Below, piece after piece: positions 1-7,368 of a stretch of 29,356 bases of DNA. The first letter of the stretch is position 1, and each line of letters opens with the position of its first letter. Made by a program: the position numbers and the translations under genes. This DNA comes from a virus. The DNA lies in the IMG/VR virus record IMGVR_UViG_3300025889_000669, positions 1 to 29,356 of that record. One strand, given 5' to 3'. The notes beneath the pieces are model-generated. The model searched no databases and was not told the DNA's origin. It saw nothing but the letters and a program-made list of their open reading frames with translations.

Positions 1-2
1 CA

Positions 3-140
3 ACGGTTAACCAAGCTGGACAACCACCACAAGTTACTGTAAAAAATAGTTATAGTTTTACAGTTAATTCAGCTGCAACATCAACAGAAACAGGAGGAGG
101 ATTTCAAAGTATTGTAAGTCCTTTAAACGATAGAGCATGA
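3..140 (+). CDS. C-terminal fragment of an unidentified virion protein (5' end outside window)
   Basis: Frame 3 is open from the left edge to a TGA at 138-140 and encodes 45 residues ending in IVSPLNDRA. The visible part is rich in Thr, Ser, Val and Asn (for example QVTVKNSYSFTVNS), which suits an exposed beta-rich structural protein. Its stop overlaps the next start as ATGA, so the two are probably translationally coupled. Too little is present to name a family. Its position before a head-tail adaptor suggests a head or tail structural gene. Confidence 0.6.
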   Translation, partial: TVNQAGQPPQVTVKNSYSFTVNSAATSTETGGGFQSIVSPLNDRA

Positions 141-784
141 CATATTTAGAATTAAAACAAAAAATTTTAGATTACACAGAAGTTAGTTCAACAGTGTTTA
201 CCGATACTATCATTCAAGGTTTTATTGAAGATGCTGAATTTAGAATTTTAAGAGATGTTGATTCGGATAATAACAGATTTTATGCAACAGCTAGTTTAAT
301 CGTTAATCAAAGATATGTTTTAGTTCCTGAAAATACCTTAGTTATTAGATCAGCTCAGATTGTAAAACCGCCAAGTGGCAGCGAAGACAGAGGCTTTTTA
401 CAGTTTAGAGACACCAATTTTATGAGCGAATATAACCCTACGGACGCTACAGGAGAGCCAAAATACTATGGTTGGTGGGATGCGAACAATATTGTATTTG
501 CTCCTGTTCCAGATCAAACTTATGAAATTCAGATAAATTACATCTTGAAACCCACTGGATTATCCGCTACAAATAGTACTTCATATTTAGGTACGAACTT
601 TCCCAACGGACTTTTATATGCATGCCTAGTCGAGGCTTACGGATTTTTAAAAGGCCCACAAGATCAGTTGACACTATACGAAAATAGGTATAAACAAGCT
701 GTAGAGGCCTTCTCAATCGAAGCGATGGGAAGAAGAAGACGAGATGAATATCAAGCTGGTGTTCCTCGTATAGGAAAACAATAA
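137..784 (+). CDS. Head-tail adaptor/connector-like protein
   Basis: A 215-residue protein starting MTYLELKQKILDY. It has a helical N-terminal half (IIQGFIEDAEFRILRDVDSD, about 26-45), a central beta-rich part (RYVLVPENTLVIRSAQIV) and a helical C-terminal segment (LLYACLVEAYGFLKGPQDQL) followed by a basic tail (GRRRRDE). This layout matches short-tailed-phage adaptor proteins that bind the portal and recruit the tail (P22 gp4/T7 gp11-like role); the family call is from memory of marine phages. It overlaps the previous gene by 4 nt. The next gene follows after 8 nt that hold an AAGGAG ribosome site. Confidence 0.6.
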   Translation: MTYLELKQKILDYTEVSSTVFTDTIIQGFIEDAEFRILRDVDSDNNRFYATASLIVNQRYVLVPENTLVIRSAQIVKPPSGSEDRGFLQFRDTNFMSEYNPTDATGEPKYYGWWDANNIVFAPVPDQTYEIQINYILKPTGLSATNSTSYLGTNFPNGLLYACLVEAYGFLKGPQDQLTLYENRYKQAVEAFSIEAMGRRRRDEYQAGVPRIGKQ

Positions 785-792
785 GGAGTTTT

Positions 793-1233
793 ATGGCAAT
801 TACACAAGCAGTAGCAAATAGTTTTAAGAAACAACTATTAGAAGCAAAACAAAATTTTTTAACATCAGGATCTGGTGGAAATAGTTTCAAGTTAGCTCTT
901 TATTCTAGTTCAGCAACTTTAAATTCAGCAACAACTGTTTACACAACAACAAACGAAGTTAGTAACTCAGGATCTTACTCAGCTGGTGGAGGAGCTTTAG
1001 TAAACTCTGGAACTTCAATTTCAGCTGGTGTTGCAAGAACAACGTTTGCAAATTTATCTTTCACGTCTGCAACAATTACTGCAAGAGGTGCTTTAATTTA
1101 TAACACATCACAGTCAAACGCTGCGGTTTGTGTTTTAGATTTTGGTGGAGATAAAACAGCAACATCTGGAACGTTCACAATTCAATTCCCAGCAAACACA
1201 TCAACTGCCAGTATCTTAAGGATATCAGGTTAA
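793..1233 (+). CDS. Conserved small virion protein of marine phages, function unknown
   Basis: 146 residues, start MAITQAVANSFKKQLLE, preceded by a good AAGGAG site at about 783-788. A short N-terminal helix (1-21) is followed by Ser/Thr/Gly/Ala-rich beta sequence. The motif FKLALYSSSATLN (32-44) and the C-terminal FTIQFPAN are recognisable in a family that recurs in tail modules of many phages. I recall no experimental role; a tail or fibre-base component is the simplest reading from its place between adaptor and fibre genes. Its stop lies just before the hairpin that hides the next gene's ribosome site, so its translation may control that gene. Confidence 0.6.
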   Translation: MAITQAVANSFKKQLLEAKQNFLTSGSGGNSFKLALYSSSATLNSATTVYTTTNEVSNSGSYSAGGGALVNSGTSISAGVARTTFANLSFTSATITARGALIYNTSQSNAAVCVLDFGGDKTATSGTFTIQFPANTSTASILRISG

Positions 1234-1234
1234 T

Positions 1235-1251
1235 TAGGAGGTAGCCTCCTA
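1235..1251 (+). promoter_or_regulatory. Hairpin sequestering the Shine-Dalgarno of the next gene
   Basis: TAGGAGG (1235-1241), loop TAG, CCTCCTA (1245-1251): a perfect 7-bp inverted repeat. The left arm contains a full AGGAGG ribosome site 9 nt before the ATG at 1251, and the A of that ATG is the last paired base. In mRNA this would block initiation unless a ribosome finishing the upstream gene at 1231-1233 melts it. The structure is seen directly; the coupling role is inferred. Confidence 0.6.
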
Positions 1252-2597
1252 TGGCCGATAAAACATATACAGTCACTGTCGCAAGTGGAAACTTATATGG
1301 TGGTGGTACAGGTAATGTTTTTTATTTAGACGGAGTTAGAAATGCGACAGGACCCGGTGAAATTGATTGGGTTCAGGGAGCCACTTTAAGATTTAATCAA
1401 GACGATTCTTCTAACGTTAATCATCCATTATTATTTACAACTGATGCATCCTCACCAAATTCCTATAGAATTACAACTGGTGTAACTTATAATTTAGACG
1501 GATCTACAGTTCCTGAAAGTGATTACATAACCACAGCTTCTTTTAATGCTGCAACCACTCGATACGTAGAAATTACACCTGCCAATAACACTGACTTTTA
1601 TTATTTTTGTTATGTGCATGGAATTGGAATGGGTGGACCTGTTGATATTCAACAAGATGTTTGGGGAGCTCTTTCTTGGGGAGAAGGAGGATGGCAAGAT
1701 CAAGGTTCTATATCCGTAACTCCAACAGGAATTGGAACTACTTTTACTTTAGGTTCCATAACTGTAAACGCAACCGTCGAGGAAGGTTGGAGTAGAGAAG
1801 CTTGGGGTCAACAAGTTTGGGGTGATAATGAAAATTTTGTAGAGGTTGATTTAACAGGAATTGGTTTAACAGCTAGCCTTGGATCAGTAACAATTAATGC
1901 TGAAGTAAACACCGGTTGGGGAAGAGCTAACTGGGATGATTTAAGTTGGGGTGTGAGTTTTGCTAATCAAACTGTACAACCAACTGGAATAGGAATGACT
2001 GCAAGTATTGGAACACTTTCAATATCAGGAGAAGTAAACACCGGTTGGGGAAGATCTAATTGGGGTGAATTAGGTTGGGGAATTGCTTCAACTTTAATAC
2101 CTACTGGATTTTCAATGTCATTTTCTTTAGGCACAGTAACGACAACCACTGAAATCAATACTGGTTGGGGAAGAAACGAATGGGGTCAAGGCTTATGGAA
2201 TAATGATGGTGATCAATTAATCGTTCCAACAGGATTTGGAATGAATGTAATTCAGGGTAACCCTAGTATTCAAACCGAAATTAACACTGGTTGGGGTAGA
2301 AGCACTTGGGGCGCATTAGATTGGGGTGGTTTCTCAGATTCTATAATTGTAGGTGTTTCTGGAAATCCTATAACTGTGTCATTAAACAGTGTTACAGCTA
2401 CGCCAAATACGATAGTTACACCCACTGGAGTTAGCACAACAGTTAATTTAGGGACACTTGACGTTTCTGGAACAGCTGATATAACACCTACAGGAAATAG
2501 CTTGACAGTAGCCACAGGATCGCTTAATGCTATTATCTGGAACCAAGTTGATACAGGCACAGCACCCACTTGGAAAAATGTTGACACAGCTGCTTAA
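1251..2597 (+). CDS. Tail/fibre protein with N-terminal cupredoxin-like domain and Trp-rich repeats
   Basis: 448 residues. Residues 1-133 resemble the cupredoxin-like module common in marine phage and bacterial surface proteins: TYTVTVASGN at 5-14, NHPLLF with His58, and FCYVHGIGMGG with Cys120, His123 and Met127. These four residues match the His, Cys, His, Met order of type 1 copper sites. Residues 134-360 carry repeats of the form TGWGRxxWGxxxWG (about 178-191, 220-234, 263-277, 303-317, 345-360), each separated by a beta stretch like PTGIGMTASIGTLSISG. The C-terminus (365-430) keeps the beta units without the Trp motif. It is probably a trimeric or appendage tail protein. Copper binding is inferred from residues only. 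The ribosome site is buried in a hairpin. Confidence 0.65.
   Translation: MADKTYTVTVASGNLYGGGTGNVFYLDGVRNATGPGEIDWVQGATLRFNQDDSSNVNHPLLFTTDASSPNSYRITTGVTYNLDGSTVPESDYITTASFNAATTRYVEITPANNTDFYYFCYVHGIGMGGPVDIQQDVWGALSWGEGGWQDQGSISVTPTGIGTTFTLGSITVNATVEEGWSREAWGQQVWGDNENFVEVDLTGIGLTASLGSVTINAEVNTGWGRANWDDLSWGVSFANQTVQPTGIGMTASIGTLSISGEVNTGWGRSNWGELGWGIASTLIPTGFSMSFSLGTVTTTTEINTGWGRNEWGQGLWNNDGDQLIVPTGFGMNVIQGNPSIQTEINTGWGRSTWGALDWGGFSDSIIVGVSGNPITVSLNSVTATPNTIVTPTGVSTTVNLGTLDVSGTADITPTGNSLTVATGSLNAIIWNQVDTGTAPTWKNVDTAA
1902..2059 (+). repeat. 29-nt direct repeat pair inside the Trp-repeat tail gene
   Basis: Bases 1902-1930 and 2031-2059 begin GAAGTAAACACCGGTTGGGG and differ at one position (AGAGCTAA against AGATCTAA). 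The period is 129 nt, or 43 codons. They encode the core of the EVNTGWGR repeat, so recent unit duplication or gene conversion is likely. Confidence 0.85.
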
Positions 2598-2633
2598 TTT
2601 TAATAAAATACGAACAAATAAGGACTTAAAACT

Positions 2634-3707
2634 ATGGCAAACAGTACATCAAGCTTTTTAAAACTTACCGTACAAGCAACTGGTGAAAACTCAGGTACGT
2701 GGGGTACAATTACAAACACAAACTTATTAATTCTTGAGCAAGCATCAGCTGGTTATGAAGCAGTAACACTTAATGCTACAACAGGAGCAACTTTAGTTGC
2801 AACAAATGGTGCTGTTTCAAACGCTAAAAATATTGCGTTAGAATTAACAGGAACAATTACAGGAGCAGTAGATGTTATTGTTCCAGTAACAGAAAAATAT
2901 TACATTATTAAAAACTCAACATCTGGAGCTCACGCAGTAACAGTTAAAGTATCAGGTCAAACTGGTGTAACTTGGGCTGCTGCTGATAAAGGAACTAAAG
3001 TTCTTTATGGTAACGGAACAGATATGGTTAACTCTAATTTAGAGAAATTATCATCTGACTACGCTCCTCAACTTTCAGCTAACTTAGACGCAAATGGTCA
3101 AAACATTTTAATCGATGGTGCTAATTTTATCGGAGATGAAAATGGTAATGAACAAATTATATTTGCAACTACAGGATCAGCTGTAAATGAATTTTCAGTA
3201 ACTAACGCTGCAGCAGGAAATGCTCCAGCATTAGCAGCTACTGGTGGTGACACAAACATTGATATGACTTTGACTCCAAAAGGAATTGGTAGAGTTGTAT
3301 TAAATGGTGGTGGTAAAATCCAACAGCTTGCAGAAAAAGTTACAACATCTGCAACAGCAGCCACTGGAACAATTAACTACGATGTTATTACACAAGCAGT
3401 TTTAAATTACACAACTGATGCAGCAGCAAACTTCACAGTAAACTTAAGAGGAGATGGATCTAATTCATTAAACTCTATTATGGATACAGGTGAATCTATT
3501 ACTGTAGCATTCATTGTTAAAAATGGTGCTTCACCATATTACAATAATGCTTTTCAAATTGATGGATCTTCTGTAACTCCAGAATGGCAAGGTGGATCAG
3601 CACCTTCAGCTGGAAATGCTAACTCATTAGATGTTTATACATACACAGCGATTAAGACTGGTGATGCTACGTTCACAGCGTTAGCAGCTCAGACTCAATT
3701 CGCTTAA
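2634..3707 (+). CDS. Tail fibre protein (GENSGTWG N-terminal type)
   Basis: 357 residues. The N-terminus SFLKLTVQATGENSGTWG, then NTNLLILEQA, is a signature I recognise from fibre proteins of pelagiphages and cyanophages, probably the part that docks to the tail. The rest is low-complexity Ala/Thr/Asn/Gly beta sequence with an NFIGDENGNEQIIFA-type segment (about 164-178) and DMTLTPKGIGRVVL (209-222), typical of fibre shafts built from short repeats. No peptidase or chaperone domain is visible. A weak AAGGA site precedes the ATG. It lies between the Trp-repeat protein and the glycine-rich adhesin, so this is probably the fibre locus that sets host range. Confidence 0.75.
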   Translation: MANSTSSFLKLTVQATGENSGTWGTITNTNLLILEQASAGYEAVTLNATTGATLVATNGAVSNAKNIALELTGTITGAVDVIVPVTEKYYIIKNSTSGAHAVTVKVSGQTGVTWAAADKGTKVLYGNGTDMVNSNLEKLSSDYAPQLSANLDANGQNILIDGANFIGDENGNEQIIFATTGSAVNEFSVTNAAAGNAPALAATGGDTNIDMTLTPKGIGRVVLNGGGKIQQLAEKVTTSATAATGTINYDVITQAVLNYTTDAAANFTVNLRGDGSNSLNSIMDTGESITVAFIVKNGASPYYNNAFQIDGSSVTPEWQGGSAPSAGNANSLDVYTYTAIKTGDATFTALAAQTQFA

Positions 3708-3725
3708 TAGGAGGATAGAAGAAAG

Positions 3726-4589
3726 ATGCCAATATTAGGATCATTTGGAGCAGCAGCAAAAGGCGGCTTTGGCCGAGGCGGAAAAGTTATTGAATATCCT
3801 TACGATGCAGAAATGTTAATCATTGCTGGCGGAGGAGAAGGCGGCAATTATAGAGGTGGAGGTGGCGGAGCAGGAGGCTTTCGAACTTCTACGCAGACAA
3901 TCTCTGAATCATTTGATATTACTGTTACTGTCGGATCTGGTGGATCTGGTGGTGCTACAATAGGAACATCTGGTGGGTCTTCTGCAATAAGTGGACCAAA
4001 CTTAACTACAATTACATCTGCCGGAGGCGGCGGAGGCTCTACGGCCGCTACACCTGGACAATCTGGTGGTTCTGGTAGTGGCGCTGGAGGAAATAATACA
4101 CCTCAATCAGGAGGAGCTGGTAATACTCCAAGCACAACTCCATCTCAAGGAAACCCTGGAGGTGGAAATAATAATTCAAGTTACTCTGGTGGTGGCGGAG
4201 GAGGCATTGGCGGTACTGGAGGAAATGCTGGAGGCCCTGGAGGATCTGGAGGAGCTGGTACTGCAAATTCAATAACTGGTGCATCTGTAACATACGCTGG
4301 AGGCGGCGGAGGCGGAGGCGCTGAAATCGGAAACGCTGGAGGCCCTGGAGGATCAGGTGGTGGCGGAGCTGGCGGAGGTCCTGGCCAACCTAATACTCCT
4401 GGAACCGATGGTTTAGGTGGCGGTGGCGGAGGAGCCCAAAATGGCGGTGGCGACGGTGGAGACGGAGTCGTTATTATAAAATTACCTACAGAAAAATATA
4501 GTGGAAAAAAAACAGGTTCACCAACAGTAACTGAGTCTGGTTCAGATACTATAATGACATTTAATGGAGCAGGGACATATACAACATAA
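3726..4589 (+). CDS. Glycine-rich tail fibre adhesin
   Basis: 287 residues. The pattern AEMLIIAGGGEGG (29-41) followed by long Gly tracts up to about residue 250, then DGVVIIKLP, is the Gly-rich domain found in phage tail-tip proteins. In phage S16 gp38 a related glycine-rich region forms packed polyglycine helices that display receptor-binding loops. By analogy this would contact the host surface. The C-terminus (YSGKKTGSPTVTESGSDT, FNGAGTYTT) recurs in marine phage fibres. Base composition is unusual: GGC and GGA codons raise G+C well above the neighbours, and a 20-nt repeat lies inside. Its stop overlaps the next start (TAATG). Confidence 0.75.
   Translation: MPILGSFGAAAKGGFGRGGKVIEYPYDAEMLIIAGGGEGGNYRGGGGGAGGFRTSTQTISESFDITVTVGSGGSGGATIGTSGGSSAISGPNLTTITSAGGGGGSTAATPGQSGGSGSGAGGNNTPQSGGAGNTPSTTPSQGNPGGGNNNSSYSGGGGGGIGGTGGNAGGPGGSGGAGTANSITGASVTYAGGGGGGGAEIGNAGGPGGSGGGGAGGGPGQPNTPGTDGLGGGGGGAQNGGGDGGDGVVIIKLPTEKYSGKKTGSPTVTESGSDTIMTFNGAGTYTT
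4227..4354 (+). repeat. 20-nt direct repeat in the glycine-rich gene
   Basis: GCTGGAGGCCCTGGAGGATC occurs identically at 4227-4246 and 4335-4354, 108 nt (36 codons) apart, both encoding part of NAGGPGGSGG. It is a substrate for in-frame expansion or contraction of the adhesin. Confidence 0.85.
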
Positions 4590-5071
4590 TGGCTTATTTT
4601 TCTAAATTAGATTCTAACAATAAAGTAATTGATTCAATAAAAGTTGAAGACGATGTAGTAACTCAAGATGGCTCTCTTAATGAAGAAAAAGGTCAGGCTT
4701 TTTTAAGAAAAATTTTTAATGAACCCGATGCTGTTTGGAAAAGATCAGTAAAAGGAATGTGTCTAGGAGCTCATAAACATGGTGGTGAAATTTTTAGAAA
4801 AAATTATGGAGGAATAGGTAGTACCTATGATGCAGCTCGAGATGCTTTTATACCTCCTAAAACTTTAAACCCTGATGGAACTGAATCTACTACAGTAGTT
4901 TTTAATGAAGACACATGCGGTTGGGATTACCCTGTTTCAAGACCCACAGAACCTGCAAACTCTGTTTGGGAGTATGGAGATATAGGCGGCTGGCAAAGAA
5001 TTGATGAAGTCTCTGAAGGTAAAACATGGCAATACAACTCTACTGATGGTTGGGTAGAAGTAGATATTTAA
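4589..5071 (+). CDS. Small conserved fibre-associated protein of marine phages
   Basis: 160 residues. The segment IFRKNYGGIGSTYDAARDAF (78-97), then IPPKTLNPDG, is a hallmark of a short protein family carried next to tail fibre genes in many cyanophages and pelagiphages. A Trp-containing C-terminus (CGWDYPVSRP, VWEYGDIGGWQRIDE, WQYNSTDGWVEVDI) completes the match. Role unknown; a capping or accessory tail component is plausible. It starts inside the stop of the adhesin gene and ends 3 nt from the convergent oxygenase gene on the other strand, with no obvious terminator between. Confidence 0.65.
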   Translation: MAYFSKLDSNNKVIDSIKVEDDVVTQDGSLNEEKGQAFLRKIFNEPDAVWKRSVKGMCLGAHKHGGEIFRKNYGGIGSTYDAARDAFIPPKTLNPDGTESTTVVFNEDTCGWDYPVSRPTEPANSVWEYGDIGGWQRIDEVSEGKTWQYNSTDGWVEVDI

Positions 5072-5074
5072 CAA

Positions 5075-5647
5075 TTATTTAAAATTTTTCCCTGATATCC
5101 AAGCAACTAAAGAATTTCTTTCACCTTTTGAAACTGGTGTAACTTCGTGCAATACATAACTTGGAAACATAACTAAAGTACCTTGTTCTTTAGACATTGG
5201 TAAAGGTTTATCTTCAAAATATAAATTTAAATCACCTCCTTTATATTTTTTAGGTTCGGTTAATTGGACAGATAAAGATAACTTTCTTATTTTTGTATTG
5301 GTGCCTTTATCAACATGTTTTCCATAATATGATCCGACAGCTTTATAATTAGTAAATTGTAATCCCTCTAAAAAACCCTCTACATCAAATTTAAAAAATT
5401 GATCATTTAAACTTTGTGATATGTCAGTGAGTCTTTTAAAAATCCAATCTGTTTTTTCATCTGGTTGAATCCAATTAATTTTACTTTTTCTATACTTTTT
5501 TGTTTTTGCAGGATTAGCAACTTGTCCTGTGATTAAATTTTTTTTACCTAATTCGATAATTAAATCGCATTCTTCTTTTGAAAAAGCGCTCTTCCAATAA
5601 GCCCATTCATGAACGTGATCTAATTTAAATGGCCAATTACTACTCAT
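5075..5647 (-). CDS. 2-oxoglutarate/Fe(II)-dependent oxygenase (PiuC/prolyl-hydroxylase-like)
   Basis: 190 residues with a complete canonical site: YYGKHVDKG gives His111 and Asp113, FPSYVLHEVTPV gives the distal His167, and GERNSLVAWI gives Arg177, the usual 2OG-binding arginine. The core GGDLNLYF and GTLVMFPS strands are also typical of the double-stranded beta-helix fold. Such enzymes hydroxylate proteins or small molecules using O2, Fe(II) and 2-oxoglutarate. The substrate is unknown. It is the second gene of a two-gene minus-strand operon; its ATG overlaps the stop of the upstream gene by one base (TAATG). Confidence 0.85.
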   Translation of the reverse strand: MSSNWPFKLDHVHEWAYWKSAFSKEECDLIIELGKKNLITGQVANPAKTKKYRKSKINWIQPDEKTDWIFKRLTDISQSLNDQFFKFDVEGFLEGLQFTNYKAVGSYYGKHVDKGTNTKIRKLSLSVQLTEPKKYKGGDLNLYFEDKPLPMSKEQGTLVMFPSYVLHEVTPVSKGERNSLVAWISGKNFK

Positions 5648-6141
5648 TAAAAATAATTAAAGTTTATGTTAAATCTTGCTTTTGCATTTGTACAAGTTGA
5701 ACTAGCATGAGGTTTATTTGCATCAAATAATAATAATCTATTTTCAATAGAATCAATTTTTTTTCCATTATTTAATGAAGTAAAACCATCACACGTATTT
5801 AATGAAAATATTGCTCCTTGGTGTTCGAAGTCATAATCAATGTGTTTTTTGTTAATTCTTATTTTTTCTGTAGAAGGATAACAGTTGCATTTAATTCTTA
5901 TCAAAGATTTTATTTTTAATTTATTAAAAAATATTTTTTTAATGAAAGGATAAATGGAGCTATTACTTGTATCTTCGTAAATAAGATGAGTAAAATAACT
6001 TGTAGAATCATTTTTAGCATGATTTCCATTTATTAAATCTTGAAAATACCAAGAAAACTCTTTGTTAATGATAGAGTTTTTTAATGTAATAAAATCTTCT
6101 TTATGAAGAAAATTATCTATTATTTTATATTTTAATTTCAT
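5647..6141 (-). CDS. 2OG-Fe(II) oxygenase-like protein
   Basis: 164 residues, starting MKLKYKIIDNFLHKEDF, an opening common to small phage 2OG oxygenases. Putative ligands are His100 and Asp102 in NKKHIDYDF, distal His145 in DANKPHASS, and Arg156 in AKARFNINFNYF. The strand ENRLLLFDA before the distal His matches the family. It is AT-rich and lies under the minus-strand arm of the divergent promoter at 6148-6197, with a purine-rich site AAGAGAGA just before the ATG. Substrate unknown. Confidence 0.75.
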   Translation of the reverse strand: MKLKYKIIDNFLHKEDFITLKNSIINKEFSWYFQDLINGNHAKNDSTSYFTHLIYEDTSNSSIYPFIKKIFFNKLKIKSLIRIKCNCYPSTEKIRINKKHIDYDFEHQGAIFSLNTCDGFTSLNNGKKIDSIENRLLLFDANKPHASSTCTNAKARFNINFNYF

Positions 6142-6147
6142 TCTCTC

Positions 6148-6197
6148 TTGCTTTTTAAACTATACACTATTATAGTATATTACATATAAAGATGCAA
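6148..6197. promoter_or_regulatory. Back-to-back divergent promoters with overlapping -10 boxes
   Basis: Plus strand: TTGCTT at 6148-6153, 17 bp, TATAGT at 6171-6176. Minus strand: TTGCAT at 6197-6192, 17 bp, TATAAT at 6174-6169. The two -10 boxes overlap by 4 bp, so only one polymerase could open the region at a time. The predicted plus start is only about 10 nt from the ATG at 6192, which lacks a ribosome site, so that transcript may be nearly leaderless. The same 50-bp geometry occurs at 22419-22468. In AT-rich DNA -10-like strings arise by chance, so this remains a prediction. Confidence 0.5.
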
Positions 6198-6764
6198 GAG
6201 ACATTTATAGAAAGCTATCAAATAGACACAGAAGTTTGTAAAGAACTTATAAAATATCATAAGAAAAATAAGGAGTATAAACGACCTGGAGTTGCTTATG
6301 ATACAGATGTAAAAAACACTGCAGTAAATACAGATATTAAAGAGTCAATTGATGTTACTTTTTTTAATATGTCTAGTAATAAAACTATAAAAAAATATTT
6401 TTCAGAGTTGAGTAAATGCGTACGTCAATATGTTAGTAAATATAAATTAGGAAGATATCATACCTATGATTCAAATTTAATACAACACTATCCACCAGGG
6501 GGTGGTTTTAAAGTTTGGCACTGTGAAAGATATGTTGGATATGTGCCAGGTCAATTCATAGCTCAAAGAGGACTCGTTTATATGACGTATTTAAATGATG
6601 TTACTGATAAGGGAGAAACTGAATTTTATTATCAAAAAGTTAAAGTTAAACCTAAAATAGGTAAAACTTTAATATGGCCAACTGATTTTACTCATTTACA
6701 CCGAGGTATTCCATCACCTACTCAAGAAAAATATATTGTAACAGGTTGGTTCATATTAGTTTAA
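6192..6764 (+). CDS. 2OG-Fe(II) oxygenase-like protein with HxE motif
   Basis: 190 residues. The segment IQHYPPGGGFKVWHCE places His110 and Glu112 as the metal pair (HxE rather than HxD). FTHLHRGIPSP gives the distal His (168 or 170), followed by KYIVTGWFIL, where Lys180 stands where Arg or Lys usually binds 2-oxoglutarate. YLNDVTDKGETEFYYQ is the usual strand-turn with GxTxF. The family is frequent in marine phages and SAR11-like bacteria. It opens the three-gene plus-strand arm of the cluster and ends one base before the next ATG. Substrate unknown. Confidence 0.75.
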   Translation: MQETFIESYQIDTEVCKELIKYHKKNKEYKRPGVAYDTDVKNTAVNTDIKESIDVTFFNMSSNKTIKKYFSELSKCVRQYVSKYKLGRYHTYDSNLIQHYPPGGGFKVWHCERYVGYVPGQFIAQRGLVYMTYLNDVTDKGETEFYYQKVKVKPKIGKTLIWPTDFTHLHRGIPSPTQEKYIVTGWFILV

Positions 6765-6765
6765 T

Positions 6766-7368
6766 ATGATGTTATTACATAATATTCCTATCATACATAA
6801 TTCTATTTTTTTATATCAATTAGATATAAGAAAAAATTATAATAAAATATTTGAAAAACAAAAAATAAAACAAGAAGCAAATGGTTTTTTAACTTATTCA
6901 AGCACTGAATATAATATTTTAAATGAATTTAAAGATTTAAAAAAAGAATGTGAAAAATCAGTAGGTTCATTAATCACTGATAAATTATCTTTTAAAGATA
7001 ATAACTTTAAAATTTTTAATAGTTGGATTACTAAAACAAAACCTAAAGGTTATTCTGAACCACATACACATTCAAACTCTTGGATTAGTGGTGTATACTA
7101 TCCTAAGTTCTCTGAAGATTTTAAAATTAGATTTTATAATGATTTTTTAAATCCCTTTCATACAAAAGTAAAAAATTATAACATCTATAATTCTAAATAT
7201 TGGGATATAACTCCAATGTCAAATTGTCTTGTATTATTCTTTAGTAATATGAGACATAATATTTTACCCAATAATTCAAAAGAAGATAGATACTCTTTGG
7301 CTTTTAACGTTTTACCCAATGGTTCTTTTGGTACTGAAGATTCTTTTTTAAAATTAAATATAAAATAA
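6766..7368 (+). CDS. Putative 2OG-Fe(II) oxygenase (2OG-FeII_Oxy_5-like)
   Basis: 200 residues, very AT-rich. The pattern NSWITKTKPKGYSEPHTH with SNSWISGVYYP (His100, His102) matches the family whose proteins start the metal site with HxH. Distal His164 lies in FFSNMRHNILP and Arg175 in EDRYSLAFNVLP. YNIYNSKYWD (138-147) is nearly repeated in the next gene. ATG at 6766 and a second ATG at 6769 are both possible. Its stop overlaps the next ATG. Probable tandem paralogue of the following gene; substrate unknown. Confidence 0.7.
   Translation: MMLLHNIPIIHNSIFLYQLDIRKNYNKIFEKQKIKQEANGFLTYSSTEYNILNEFKDLKKECEKSVGSLITDKLSFKDNNFKIFNSWITKTKPKGYSEPHTHSNSWISGVYYPKFSEDFKIRFYNDFLNPFHTKVKNYNIYNSKYWDITPMSNCLVLFFSNMRHNILPNNSKEDRYSLAFNVLPNGSFGTEDSFLKLNIK

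Noticed and set aside
1251-1650. Host-derived plastocyanin carried as an auxiliary metabolic gene
   Set aside because: The domain is fused to a long repeat protein in the tail locus and lacks a signal peptide, so it is better read as a virion domain.
2270-2587. 105-residue minus-strand frame
   Set aside because: It is antisense to the repeat-rich tail gene and mirrors its Pro/Thr/Val composition, with no ribosome site and no neighbours on that strand.
4048-4293. Overlapping frames on both strands in the glycine-rich region
   Set aside because: They are by-products of GGN-repeat DNA, giving Leu/Gln- or Leu/Glu-rich low-complexity translations.
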